This document shows positions 19,293-27,542 of a stretch of 64,000 nt of DNA, one piece after another (within the stretch, counting starts at the first letter, position 1; each line of letters begins with the position of its first letter). Source of the DNA: Devosia sp. Its GTDB lineage: Bacteria > Pseudomonadota > Alphaproteobacteria > Rhizobiales > Devosiaceae. The stretch lies in NCBI RefSeq assembly GCF_025809055.1, contig NZ_CP075529.1, forward strand, positions 3,513,891-3,577,890, given 5' to 3'. Made by a program: the position numbers and the translations under genes. Below the pieces are notes generated by a model. That model saw only the letters and a program-made list of their open reading frames with translations, made no database searches and was not told the origin of the DNA.

Positions 19293-20789
19293 ATGCGCAC
19301 AATCGGCCACTTCATCGACGGCGTCGAAACCAACGGACAGTCGACCCAGTTCCAGGACGTGTTCAACCCGGCCACGGGTGATGTGCAGGCGCGCGTGGCG
19401 CTCGCCACCGATGCCGATCTGCAGGCCGCTGTCGCCTCAGCAGCCGCTGCGCAGCCGAAATGGGCCGCGACCAACCCGCAGCGCCGCGCCCGGGTGTTCT
19501 TCAATTTCGTGGCGTTGATCAACCAGAACATCGACGAACTCGCCGAACTACTCAGTGCTGAACATGGCAAGACCATCGAGGACTCCAAGGGCGACATTCA
19601 GCGCGGTCTGGAAGTGTCCGAATTCGTCGCCGGCGCACCGCATCTGCTCAAGGGAGAATATACGGACGGAGCAGGGCCGGGGATTGATATGTATTCCATG
19701 CGCCAGCCGGTCGGCATCGGTGCAGGCATCACCCCGTTCAACTTCCCGGCGATGATCTCGCTCTGGATGCTGTCGCCGGCTATCGCCGCCGGCAATGCCT
19801 TCATCCTCAAGCCCTCCGAGCGTGATCCCTCCGTGCCTGTGCGGCTGGCGCAACTGGCGCTCGAGGCCGGCCTGCCCAAGGGCATTCTCAATGTCGTGCA
19901 TGGCGGCAAGAGCGTCGTGGACGCCATCCTCGCCCATGAGAAGATCGAGGCGATCAGCTTTGTCGGGTCGACGCCCATTGCCCGCTACGTCTATGGAACG
20001 GCGGCCGCGAACGGCAAGCGCGTCCAGGCCTTTGGCGGTGCCAAGAACCACATGGTCATCATGCCCGACGCCGATATGGACAAGGCCGCCGACGCGCTGA
20101 TGGGCGCCGGTTTCGGCTCGGCCGGCGAGCGCTGCATGGCGGTATCGGTTGCGGTGCCCGTGGGTGCCGAAACCGCCGATCGCATCGTTGCGGCGCTGAA
20201 GCCCCGTATCGAAAAGCTCAAGGTCGGTCCGGCCACGGACAAGGCCAGCGAAATGGGACCGGTCATCACCCAGGCGAGCAAGGACCGCATCGCTGCTCTG
20301 GTTGAATCGGGCGTGGCGCAGGGTGCGACCCTGGCCGTAGATGGCCGGGGCTTCAAGCTGCAGGGCTATGAGAATGGCTATTTCGTCGGCCCGACGCTGT
20401 TCGACAACGTCACTGCCGAGATGGATATCTACAAGGAAGAGATTTTCGGGCCGGTGCTTTGCGTGGCCCGGGCAACGACCTATGAAGATGCGCTCGATCT
20501 GGTGATCGAGAACCCCTATGGCAATGGCACCGCCATCTTCACCCGCGACGGCGATGCCGCGCGCGACTTTGCCGCCCGCGTCAATATCGGCATGGTGGGG
20601 GTCAACGTGCCGGTGCCCGTGCCGCTGGCCTATCACAGCTTTGGCGGCTGGAAAGCCAGCGCCTTCGGCGACCTCAACCAGCATGGCACCGATTCCATCA
20701 AATTCTGGACCCGCACCAAGACCGTGACGGCGCGCTGGCCCAGCGGCATCAAGGATGGCGCCGAGTTCCAGATGCCGGTGATGAAGTAG
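19293..20789 (+). CDS. mmsA: CoA-acylating methylmalonate-semialdehyde dehydrogenase
   Basis: A 498-residue aldehyde dehydrogenase of the MmsA/IolA branch, oxidising (methyl)malonate semialdehyde to propionyl-CoA or acetyl-CoA with NAD and CoA, in valine and myo-inositol degradation. It opens with the family phrase GHFIDGVE, and shows GIGAGITPFNFPAMISLWM, the NAD-binding FVGSTPIARYVYG, and GSAGERCMA with the catalytic Cys281. The C-terminal FGDLNQHG is also typical of this family. AGGAGG precedes the ATG by about 7 bases. Valine versus inositol use cannot be decided here, as neither pathway is nearby. Confidence 0.94.
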   Translation: MRTIGHFIDGVETNGQSTQFQDVFNPATGDVQARVALATDADLQAAVASAAAAQPKWAATNPQRRARVFFNFVALINQNIDELAELLSAEHGKTIEDSKGDIQRGLEVSEFVAGAPHLLKGEYTDGAGPGIDMYSMRQPVGIGAGITPFNFPAMISLWMLSPAIAAGNAFILKPSERDPSVPVRLAQLALEAGLPKGILNVVHGGKSVVDAILAHEKIEAISFVGSTPIARYVYGTAAANGKRVQAFGGAKNHMVIMPDADMDKAADALMGAGFGSAGERCMAVSVAVPVGAETADRIVAALKPRIEKLKVGPATDKASEMGPVITQASKDRIAALVESGVAQGATLAVDGRGFKLQGYENGYFVGPTLFDNVTAEMDIYKEEIFGPVLCVARATTYEDALDLVIENPYGNGTAIFTRDGDAARDFAARVNIGMVGVNVPVPVPLAYHSFGGWKASAFGDLNQHGTDSIKFWTRTKTVTARWPSGIKDGAEFQMPVMK

Positions 20790-20802
20790 GCTCTGGCGGA
20801 AG

Positions 20803-20915
20803 CATCACTCCCACCCTTGATCCCTCCCCATAAGGGGAGGGAGACGACTGAGACACAGTGCCAGCAGCTTGCGCCTCCCTCCCCTCGATGGGGAGGGACC
20901 GAGGGTGGGGTGATG
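20803..20915. repeat. Family A palindromic repeat, copy A1
   Basis: Two facing arms, CATCACTCCCACCCTTG plus CCCTCCCCAT on the left and its imperfect reverse complement on the right, separated by about 40 bases. It fills the gap between mmsA and the DUF5680 gene. Confidence 0.75.
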
Positions 20916-20994
20916 AGAGCCACGCATCTTCAAGGCCTGCTGACACCACCCGTCATCAGGACCGGCCATATCTGCCTCGAACCAGAGGCCCCAC

Positions 20995-21456
20995 ATGACC
21001 CTCGACGAACTCAATTCCATCATCGTCCAAGCCAAATCCGCTACCTATGTCGGGGGCGGGAACAAGGTGCCGGCGTCCCGCACGGGCGCGCATGACCTGA
21101 GCTGGCAGAGCGGCGACTGGCGCTATCTCGACAGCTATTTCGGCGGCACCGACTTTCTGGGTCAGGAAGTGGTCTGGCACCGGAACCAGCCGGTCTGGTC
21201 GATGAGCTATTACGGCTATATCACCCGCCCGGACCTGATCGACGGGGAGCGGGCGGGGGCGACGATCAAGGCGGCTTTGTCGGCGATGTATGCCGAGGGA
21301 CGCTTTCTTGGCGGTTTCGACTGGCAGGGCCCGCATGGCGTCTATCGCGACCGCAGCGAAGGCATCCCAGCCCAGTTCCGCGGGCGCGAAACCATCAGCG
21401 TCGGCGGCGTGGAAGCCTATGCGCTGGACTATTTCGGCGGGCTGGTGAAGGCCTAG
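20995..21456 (+). CDS. DUF5680 domain protein
   Basis: A 153-residue cytoplasmic protein matching the DUF5680 family pattern: AKSATYVGGGNKV near the start, HDLSWQSGDWRYLDSYFGG and TDFLGQEVVWHRNQPVWSMSYYG in the middle, and YALDYFGGLVK at the end. Aromatic residues (Tyr, Trp) are abundant. No enzymatic motif is evident and no experimental function is known to me. It is a single gene, flanked on both sides by family A repeats. Confidence 0.82.
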   Translation: MTLDELNSIIVQAKSATYVGGGNKVPASRTGAHDLSWQSGDWRYLDSYFGGTDFLGQEVVWHRNQPVWSMSYYGYITRPDLIDGERAGATIKAALSAMYAEGRFLGGFDWQGPHGVYRDRSEGIPAQFRGRETISVGGVEAYALDYFGGLVKA

Positions 21457-21478
21457 CAGCTCGACAGCTCGTGCGCTT

Positions 21479-21600
21479 ACCCCTCGTCCGCCCTTCGGGC
21501 ACCTTCTCCCACAAGGGGAGAAGGGGATAACCCCGATATCTCAGTCAGGTCTCCTTCTCCCCTTGAGGGAGAAGGTGGCGCGCAGCGCCGGATGAGGGGT
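21479..21600. repeat. Family A palindromic repeat, copy A2
   Basis: Left arm begins ACCCCTCGTCCGCCCTTCG and contains CTTCTCCCACAAGGGGAGAAG; the right arm is its near reverse complement ending GGATGAGGGGT. Each arm also forms its own small hairpin (CTTCTCC/GGAGAAG). Confidence 0.85.
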
Positions 21601-21623
21601 GTGTTGAGAGTTCAGTTTGGATG

Positions 21624-21655
21624 CAAAAGGCCCGGTGATCGCTCAACCGGGCCTT
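21624..21655 (-). terminator. Intrinsic terminator of rhaDI
   Basis: Read on the minus strand: an AAGGCCCGG / CCGGGCCTT stem followed by TTTT, 34 bases beyond the rhaI stop. Confidence 0.8.
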
Positions 21656-21688
21656 CGCAAATTCCGCGCGGGGAGGTGCGCGGAAATC

Positions 21689-22978
21689 TCAAACAATACC
21701 GCTGGAACCGGCGGCGATTTCGGGCCGGATTTCGGCGACCTTGGCGCGGTAGCCGGCGGCGCGATAGGCGGCCAAGGGGTCGATGGCGCCACCCTGTTCC
21801 ATGCGGGCCAGGGCAAGGATCGGCTCGACATCGGTGCGGAAAGCCTTTCGCAGTTCCTGCGTTGCCGCTAGCGCATCGTTAGCATTTTGGGCGCCTGCGA
21901 GTGACTTGCGATCGACCAGCAAAGCCTGTGCAAAGGCCCGCTGCACATCGGCTGCCGAGAGCATCAGCGACTCGATGGGGTCGGTAACATTATGGCTCTG
22001 GTCGAGCATGTGGGCCGGATGGAAATCGGCATAGCGGCTTTCCGCGTCGACCAGCTCGTTGAAGACGAGGAACAGACGGTACGGATCCACCGAGCCGGCA
22101 TCCAGATCGTCGTCGCCATATTTGCTGTCATTGAAGTGGAAGCCACCCAGTTTGCCGAACTGGGCAAGGCGGGCGACGATCATCTCGATATTGACGTTGG
22201 GCGCGTGGTGGCCGAGGTCGACCAGGCAGAATGCCTTCTCGCCCAGTTCCTTGGCGATGAGGTAGTTGGTGCCCCAATCCTGCACGACGGTCGAGTAGAA
22301 GGCCGGCTCGTACATCTTGTGTTCGGTGTAGAGGCGCCAGTCGTCGGGCAGGGCGGCGTAGATGGACTTCACCGAGTCGAGATAGTGCTCGAACTGGGTG
22401 GTGAAATTGACCTGGCCCGGGAAGTTGGAGCCGTCGCCGATCCAGACAGTCAGGGCCTTGGAGCCGATGGTCTTGCCGATCTCGATACATTCGAGATTGT
22501 GCTCGATAGCCTGGTCGCGCGTGGCCTTGCCGGCGGCGGAGAGCGAGCCGAACTTGTAGGACTGCAACTGACCCTTGGCATCGGCGAAGGTGTTGGAGTT
22601 CATGGCGTCGAAGCCGAGATTGAAGCGGCTGGCAGCCTGCTTCAGCCGGTTCGGATCGGCCTTGTCCCACGGAATATGGAGTGAAACGGTCCTGGTCGCC
22701 TGGGTCAGCTGGGCGATGACGGCGCAATCCTCGATCTTGTCGAAGATGTCGCGCGGCTCGCCCTTGCCGGGGAAACGGGCAAAGCGCGTGCCGCCGGTGC
22801 CGACACCCCAGGAGGGGACGGCGACCGAAAAGGCGGCGACCTTGGCCTTGATGTCGTCGATGGCAATGCCGCGCCGGTCGAGGCGCTCGCCCAGGCTTTC
22901 ATAATCATTGCGCAGGTCGGCGGCGACCCTGGCGTTCTCGGCTTCGACGACTGATGGGTCGATGATGTGTTCGGTCAT
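21689..22978 (-). CDS. rhaI: L-rhamnose isomerase (RhaI, rhizobial/Pseudomonas type)
   Basis: A 429-residue metal-dependent isomerase converting L-rhamnose to L-rhamnulose, the type annotated as L-rhamnose catabolism isomerase and distinct from E. coli RhaA. A TIM-barrel xylose-isomerase-like core is seen, with SLHIPWDKAD, LECIEIGKTIGSKALTVWIGDG, YTEHKMYEPAFYSTVVQDWG, LVDLGHHAPNVNIEMIVARL and the metal-site phrase GGFHFNDSKYGDDDLDAG. ATG 22978 is preferred; the longer open frame up to 23068 is repeat sequence (A3). It is downstream of rhaD on the same strand and followed by a terminator. Confidence 0.94.
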   Translation of the reverse strand: MTEHIIDPSVVEAENARVAADLRNDYESLGERLDRRGIAIDDIKAKVAAFSVAVPSWGVGTGGTRFARFPGKGEPRDIFDKIEDCAVIAQLTQATRTVSLHIPWDKADPNRLKQAASRFNLGFDAMNSNTFADAKGQLQSYKFGSLSAAGKATRDQAIEHNLECIEIGKTIGSKALTVWIGDGSNFPGQVNFTTQFEHYLDSVKSIYAALPDDWRLYTEHKMYEPAFYSTVVQDWGTNYLIAKELGEKAFCLVDLGHHAPNVNIEMIVARLAQFGKLGGFHFNDSKYGDDDLDAGSVDPYRLFLVFNELVDAESRYADFHPAHMLDQSHNVTDPIESLMLSAADVQRAFAQALLVDRKSLAGAQNANDALAATQELRKAFRTDVEPILALARMEQGGAIDPLAAYRAAGYRAKVAEIRPEIAAGSSGIV

Positions 22979-22995
22979 TGCTTGACTCCCTAAGA

Positions 22996-23127
22996 ACCCC
23001 TCACCCGTCTCGGCCTTCGGCCGATCCACCCTCTCCCACAAGGGGCGAGGGAGGATCGAGTTTGTCACACTCTCCGTGCCCCCTTCTCCCCTCGTGGGAG
23101 AAGGTGCCCGAAGGGCGGATGAGGGGG
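22996..23127. repeat. Family A palindromic repeat, copy A3
   Basis: Left arm starts ACCCCTCACCCGTCTCGGCC and includes CCACCCTCTCCCACAAGGGG; right arm runs back as CTTCTCCCCTCGTGGGAGAAG to GGATGAGGGGG. It lies inside the rhaD-rhaI operon, between the two genes. Confidence 0.85.
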
Positions 23128-23139
23128 CTCTGCCCTATG

Positions 23140-25236
23140 TTACCGCGGGAACGACTGGGCGTTGCCGGCGTCGACGTTGATGATGTTGCCCGTGGACTTG
23201 GCCGAGGCCTCCGAGGCGAAGAAGTAGATGGCTTCGGCGATGTCTTCGGGGAAGACGGAGCGCTTGAGCATGGAGCGCTGGCGATACATTTCTTCAAGGC
23301 CGTCCTTGTCGGTCTTGTAGGTCGAGGCACGCTGCTCGAGCCATTCGCCGGCCCAGATTTTCGAGCCGCGCAAGACGGCGTCCGGATTGACGACGTTGAC
23401 GCGGATCTGGGCTTCGGCGCCTTCGAGGGCGAGGCAGCGGGCCAGGTGAATTTCAGCCGCCTTGGCGGTGCAATAGGCAGCAGCGTTGGGGGAGGCGGCC
23501 AAGCCATTCTTGGAGGCGACGAAGACGACATTGCCGCCGATCTTCTGGGCGCGGAACAGGCGGAAGGCCTCGCGGCTGACGAGGAAATAGCCCGTGGACA
23601 GGATGTCCATGTTCTTGTTCCAGAGGTCGAGCGACGTGTCTTCGATCGGCGCCGATGAGGCGAGGCCAGCATTGGAGACCAGGATGTCGAGCCCGCCGAA
23701 CTCGACCACGGCATGGGCGAAACCGGAGAGAACCTGTTCTTCCCGGGTCACGTTGATGTTGACCGGGCGGACGAAGTCCTTACCGAAGACATCGCTGAGC
23801 TCGGCCGTGGCGCTGTCGAGCGCGGTCTGGTCGATATCGGCGAGGACCACGCAGGCGCCTTCGCGCAGGAGACGCGCAGCGGTGGCTTTGCCGATGCCGC
23901 CGGCGCCGCCGGTGACGAGGGCAATCTTGCCGGCGAGGGACTTTGGCTTGGGCATACGGGCGAGCTTGGCTTCTTCGAGGAGCCAGTATTCGATGTCGAA
24001 GGCTTCCTGTTCGGGCAGGCCCTGATACTCGGAAACGGTCGAGGCGCCGCGCATCACATTGATGGCGTTGACATAGAACTCACCCGAAATGCGGGCGGTG
24101 GCCTTGTCCTTGGCGAAGGTGATCATGCCGACGCCCGGGATCAGATAAACGACGGCGTTCGGATCGCGGATGGCCGGAGAATTGTCGTGCTTGCAGCGCT
24201 CGTAATAGGCGGCGTAGTCGGCGCGATAGTCGGCGATCTGACTATCGAGGCCGGCGATGACGGCTTCGACATCGGGATTGGCCGGATCGAAGGCGACAAC
24301 CAGCGGCCTGATTTTGGTGCGCAGGAAATGGTCGGGGCAGGAGGTGCCCAGAGCTGCCAGCGGACGCAGATTGTTGGAATTGACGAATTCGAGGACGGCC
24401 GGAGAGTCGTCGAAGTGACCGAGCTTGTGGCTGTCTTCGGAGATGAAGCCGCGAATGCGCGGCATCAGGCGGGCAGCGACGGCGCGGCGGGCATCGGCGT
24501 CGAGCGACTGTACGGCCGCGCCGCCGAAAATGGTCTTGCCCACTGTTTGCGTCTCGAACCACTCGATCGCCTGATTGATGATGGCGATGGTGGTCTCGTA
24601 GCATTGCTTGGGCGTGTCGCCCCAGGTGAAGAGGCCGTGGGATTCAAGGACCACGCCCTTGGCATCGGGATTGTCGAGGCAGAACTTTTCCAGCCACAGG
24701 CCGAGTTCAAAGCCCGGCTTCTTCCAGGGCAGCCAGCCGATGGTGTCGCCGAAAATCTGCTGCGTCAGTTCTTTGGAGTTCTTGCTGGCGGCAATGGCGA
24801 TGATGGCATCGGGATGCATGTGATCGACAAAGGGCCGGTTCACATAGGCGTGGAGCGGGGTATCGATGGAGGAGGCGCGCGGGTTGAGATTGAAGGTGGC
24901 GTGCGGGAGATAGCCCACCATCTCGTCTTCGAATTCGACGCCGCGATAGAGCCCCTTCAGAGCCCTGAGCTTGTCCATGTAGAGCGTGGCAAAGCCATCG
25001 AGCTTGATCGAAGCATTGTCGCCGCCCGAACCCTTGACCCAGAGGACTTCGACCTCCTGCCCGGTCAGGGGATCCTTCTGCATGATCTTGGACGAGGTAT
25101 TGCCGCCGCCATAATTGGTGACGCGCTTGTCCGAGCCGAGCAGGTTGGAGCGATAGACGAGACGTTCCGGCTCGCTCATCGACGCCGCCTTGGCATCATC
25201 CCACTTGTTTTCAAGGCGCTTGGGCGCGGTGGACAT
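23140..25236 (-). CDS. rhaD: Bifunctional rhamnulose-1-phosphate aldolase/short-chain dehydrogenase
   Basis: A 698-residue fusion: class II aldolase (about residues 1-400) with zinc-ligand candidates in DHMHPDAIIAIA and VLESHGLFTWGD, then a short-chain dehydrogenase (about 430-698) with NAD motif VTGGAGGIG and active-site YCTAKAA. It cleaves rhamnulose-1-phosphate to dihydroxyacetone phosphate and L-lactaldehyde and oxidises the aldehyde to lactate. GGAGGAAT lies 4 bases ahead of ATG 25236, better supported than the longer frame to 25368, which is repeat sequence. First gene of the rhaDI operon, divergent from rhaRSTPQM. Confidence 0.94.
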   Translation of the reverse strand: MSTAPKRLENKWDDAKAASMSEPERLVYRSNLLGSDKRVTNYGGGNTSSKIMQKDPLTGQEVEVLWVKGSGGDNASIKLDGFATLYMDKLRALKGLYRGVEFEDEMVGYLPHATFNLNPRASSIDTPLHAYVNRPFVDHMHPDAIIAIAASKNSKELTQQIFGDTIGWLPWKKPGFELGLWLEKFCLDNPDAKGVVLESHGLFTWGDTPKQCYETTIAIINQAIEWFETQTVGKTIFGGAAVQSLDADARRAVAARLMPRIRGFISEDSHKLGHFDDSPAVLEFVNSNNLRPLAALGTSCPDHFLRTKIRPLVVAFDPANPDVEAVIAGLDSQIADYRADYAAYYERCKHDNSPAIRDPNAVVYLIPGVGMITFAKDKATARISGEFYVNAINVMRGASTVSEYQGLPEQEAFDIEYWLLEEAKLARMPKPKSLAGKIALVTGGAGGIGKATAARLLREGACVVLADIDQTALDSATAELSDVFGKDFVRPVNINVTREEQVLSGFAHAVVEFGGLDILVSNAGLASSAPIEDTSLDLWNKNMDILSTGYFLVSREAFRLFRAQKIGGNVVFVASKNGLAASPNAAAYCTAKAAEIHLARCLALEGAEAQIRVNVVNPDAVLRGSKIWAGEWLEQRASTYKTDKDGLEEMYRQRSMLKRSVFPEDIAEAIYFFASEASAKSTGNIINVDAGNAQSFPR

Positions 25237-25296
25237 CGGATTCCTCCAAGTTGTTCCGTTGTGCCTGTTGGGGCACCGTGCTGTTCCGACCGGGGA

Positions 25297-25366
25297 GTCA
25301 TTCCGGCGAAGGCCGGAATCCATGCGCGACGTGCTGAACATGGACCCCGGCCTTCGCCGGGGTGAC
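25297..25366. repeat. Family B paired hairpin, copy B1
   Basis: GTCATTCCGGCGAAGGCCGGAAT and the facing CCCCGGCCTTCGCCGGGGTGAC, each a hairpin in itself, also complementary to each other. It occupies the centre of the 319-base rhaD-rhaR intergenic region. Confidence 0.85.
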
Positions 25367-25458
25367 ATCGTGGGTTGGAGGGCGCGTGCTCCTCAGGCCT
25401 TAAGCTGGGCCGGACATGCGCATAGAACGGTCGACACTGTCAATCAGAAACAATCATG

Positions 25459-25489
25459 TTTCGTCATATTTGCGCGATCATGACAGAAA
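25459..25489. promoter_or_regulatory. Candidate RhaR operator
   Basis: Imperfect inverted repeat TTTCGTCAT ... ATGACAGAAA in an AT-rich patch of the divergent rha promoter region, 67 bases before the rhaR start. A DeoR-type regulator of both operons would be expected to bind here; no binding consensus was available to test it. Confidence 0.35.
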
Positions 25490-25555
25490 TTTGCCGAATG
25501 ATGATTGACTCTGCCCGGAATTGATGGAAGCAAATGCGCTCAGGGAGTATCAGCT

Positions 25556-26356
25556 TTGCACGAAACCGAACGCCACCGCGTCATTCTCGCCGCCGCACAG
25601 TCACACCCCGTGGTGACTGTGGCCGAGCTTTGCGAGGTGACTGGATCGTCGGAAGCCACTATTCGCCGCGATATTGCGGCACTGGACGAGCAGGGGCGGC
25701 TGCGCCGGGTGCGCGGCGGCGCCGAGGCGATCAACCCGCCCGCGCAGGGCGGGCTGATGGGCCGGCCGTTTTCCGTCAACGAAACGATCAACATGACGCA
25801 AAAGCGCGCAATCGCGCGCGCCGCCGCCGAGATGTGCAATGACGGCGAGCCGATCATCATCAATGGCGGCACCACCACCTACCAGATGGTGCACCACCTG
25901 ACGGGAAAGCGGCTGAGCGTGTTCACCAACAGCTTCGCCATCGCTGAGTTCCTCATCCACAACTCGCGCAACTCGGTGGTGATCCCCGGGGGCACCGTCT
26001 ATCGCGAGCAGAACGTCATCCTGTCGCCCTTTGGCGGCGTGGTGGCGAGCCATTTTTACGCCAAGCGCATGTTCATCGGCTGCCAGGGCATTGGCGCCCA
26101 TGGCCTGATGGAGGCCGACCCCATGGTGGTGCAGTCGGAGCTGGCGCTGATCGGGCAGGCCGACGAATTGATCGTGCTTGCCGACAGCTCGAAATTTTCG
26201 GGACGCTCGAGCCTCATATTGTGCGGGCTCGACCGAATTGCCGCCGTCGTCACAGACAGCGGTATCCGCGACGAAGACCGCCAGATGCTGGAAACAGCCG
26301 GCGTCAGGCTCGTCGTGGCGGACGCGCATACTCAGGCGGAAACGACCGCCGCCTGA
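25556..26356 (+). CDS. rhaR: DeoR family regulator of rhamnose catabolism (RhaR-like)
   Basis: A 266-residue DeoR-type repressor: N-terminal helix-turn-helix (TVAELCEVTGSSEATIRRDI, then AALDEQGRLRRVRGG) and a C-terminal sugar-phosphate-sensing domain (INGGTTTYQMVHHLTG, VIPGGTVYREQNVILSP, VLADSSKFSGRSSLILCGLD). The TTG at 25556 (reading LHETERHRVILAAAQ) is taken as start: GGGAG lies 8-9 bases upstream and the residues match the beginning of rhizobial RhaR. An in-frame TTG at 25505 would add 17 unconserved residues. First gene of rhaRSTPQM; it probably represses both divergent rha operons until a rhamnose derivative is present. Confidence 0.9.
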   Translation: MHETERHRVILAAAQSHPVVTVAELCEVTGSSEATIRRDIAALDEQGRLRRVRGGAEAINPPAQGGLMGRPFSVNETINMTQKRAIARAAAEMCNDGEPIIINGGTTTYQMVHHLTGKRLSVFTNSFAIAEFLIHNSRNSVVIPGGTVYREQNVILSPFGGVVASHFYAKRMFIGCQGIGAHGLMEADPMVVQSELALIGQADELIVLADSSKFSGRSSLILCGLDRIAAVVTDSGIRDEDRQMLETAGVRLVVADAHTQAETTAA

Positions 26357-26398
26357 GCGGACTAAAAAACCAAGAGCTAACCCCCTGGGAGGGACCAA

Positions 26399-27385
26399 AT
26401 GAAACTCTGGAAACTGCTTGCTGCCACGGCAACTGCTGCCGTTCTCCTCGCCACCCCGGCCATGGCCCAGACCCGCATCGCGCTGGTCGTCAAATCGCTG
26501 GGCAACGGCTTCTTCGACGCCGCCAACAAGGGCGCCCAGGAAGCTGCCGCCGAACTGGGCGATGTCGAGGTGATCTATACCGGCCCGACCTCGGCCACCG
26601 CCGAGGCGCAGATCGAAGTCGTCAACTCGCTGATCGCCCAGCAGGTCGACGCCATTGCCATTTCGGCCAATGATCCCGACGCCCTGGTGCCGGCCCTGCA
26701 GCGCGCCATGGAACGCGGCATCAAGGTCATTTCCTTCGACTCCGGCGTTGCCCCCGAAGGCCGCCAGATCCACCTCAATCCGTCCGATATCGGCCTGATC
26801 GGTGAAACCATCATCAAGCTGGCGGCCGACTACCTGCCCGAGGGCGGCGACGTCGCCATCCTCTCGGCCGCCTCGACCGCGACCAACCAGAATGCCTGGA
26901 TCGAAGCCGCCAAGTCCGCCATTCCGGAAAAATTCCCGAACATCAACCTGGTCTCGGTGGTCTATGGCGATGACGACTCGGTCAAGTCGACCGAAGAAGC
27001 ACGCGGCCTGATCGCAGCCTATCCGGACCTCAAGGCCATCATCGCTCCGACCACGGTCGGCGTAGTTGCCGCCGCCCAGGTGGTCACCGACCAGAACCTG
27101 ATCGGCCAGATCAACGTCACCGGTCTCGCCCTGCCGTCCGAGTTCAAGCAGTTCATCGACAATGGTGCGAGCCAGGCGGTGGCGCTGTGGAACCCGATCG
27201 ACCTGGGCTATTCGGCCGTTTACCTGGCCAAGGCGCTGGTTGACGGCGAGGAAGCCGCGCCCGGCGCAACCTTCTCGATCGGCAAGGTGGGCGAAGTGAC
27301 CCTGGACGACACCAATGCGGCCGCCATGGCTGCCCCGTTCCAGTTCGATGCGTCCAACATCGAAGAGTTCTCCAAGATCTATTGA
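26399..27385 (+). CDS. rhaS: Rhamnose ABC transporter substrate-binding protein
   Basis: A 328-residue periplasmic binding protein with a Sec signal peptide (MKLWKLLAATATAAVLLATP, cleavage near AMA-Q). The mature protein has the sugar-binding fold: IALVVKSLGNGFFDAANKGAQEAA, AIAISANDPDALVPALQRAMERGI, VISFDSGVAPEGRQIHLNPSD, AALSAASTATNQNAWIE-like and GQINVTGLALPSEF. GGAGGG lies about 7 bases upstream of the ATG. Position between rhaR and rhaTPQ and next to rhaDI assigns it to L-rhamnose uptake. A family B hairpin pair separates it from rhaT and could stabilise its mRNA relative to the rest. Confidence 0.93.
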   Translation: MKLWKLLAATATAAVLLATPAMAQTRIALVVKSLGNGFFDAANKGAQEAAAELGDVEVIYTGPTSATAEAQIEVVNSLIAQQVDAIAISANDPDALVPALQRAMERGIKVISFDSGVAPEGRQIHLNPSDIGLIGETIIKLAADYLPEGGDVAILSAASTATNQNAWIEAAKSAIPEKFPNINLVSVVYGDDDSVKSTEEARGLIAAYPDLKAIIAPTTVGVVAAAQVVTDQNLIGQINVTGLALPSEFKQFIDNGASQAVALWNPIDLGYSAVYLAKALVDGEEAAPGATFSIGKVGEVTLDDTNAAAMAAPFQFDASNIEEFSKIY

Positions 27386-27429
27386 TCCAATCGGGTCCGG
27401 CGGTGAGCCGGACCCTTTCCAAATTCAAT

Positions 27430-27497
27430 GTCATCCCCGCGAAAGCGGGGATCTCCGTTTCCTAGTGAACAGGGATTCCCGCTTTCGCGGGAATGAC
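27430..27497. repeat. Family B paired hairpin, copy B2
   Basis: GTCATCCCCGCGAAAGCGGGGAT faces ATTCCCGCTTTCGCGGGAATGAC around a 20-base centre. It lies 45 bases after the rhaS stop and about 45 before the rhaT start. Confidence 0.88.
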
Positions 27498-27542
27498 CCG
27501 GTGGAAATGGAATGAACTGGCGAAAGAAGCGCATTCCACTCC

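Noticed and set aside
23713..25365. A plus-strand open frame of 550 codons opposite rhaD
   Set aside because: Composition is that of an antisense shadow and it ends inside repeat B1; rhaD on the other strand is clearly real.
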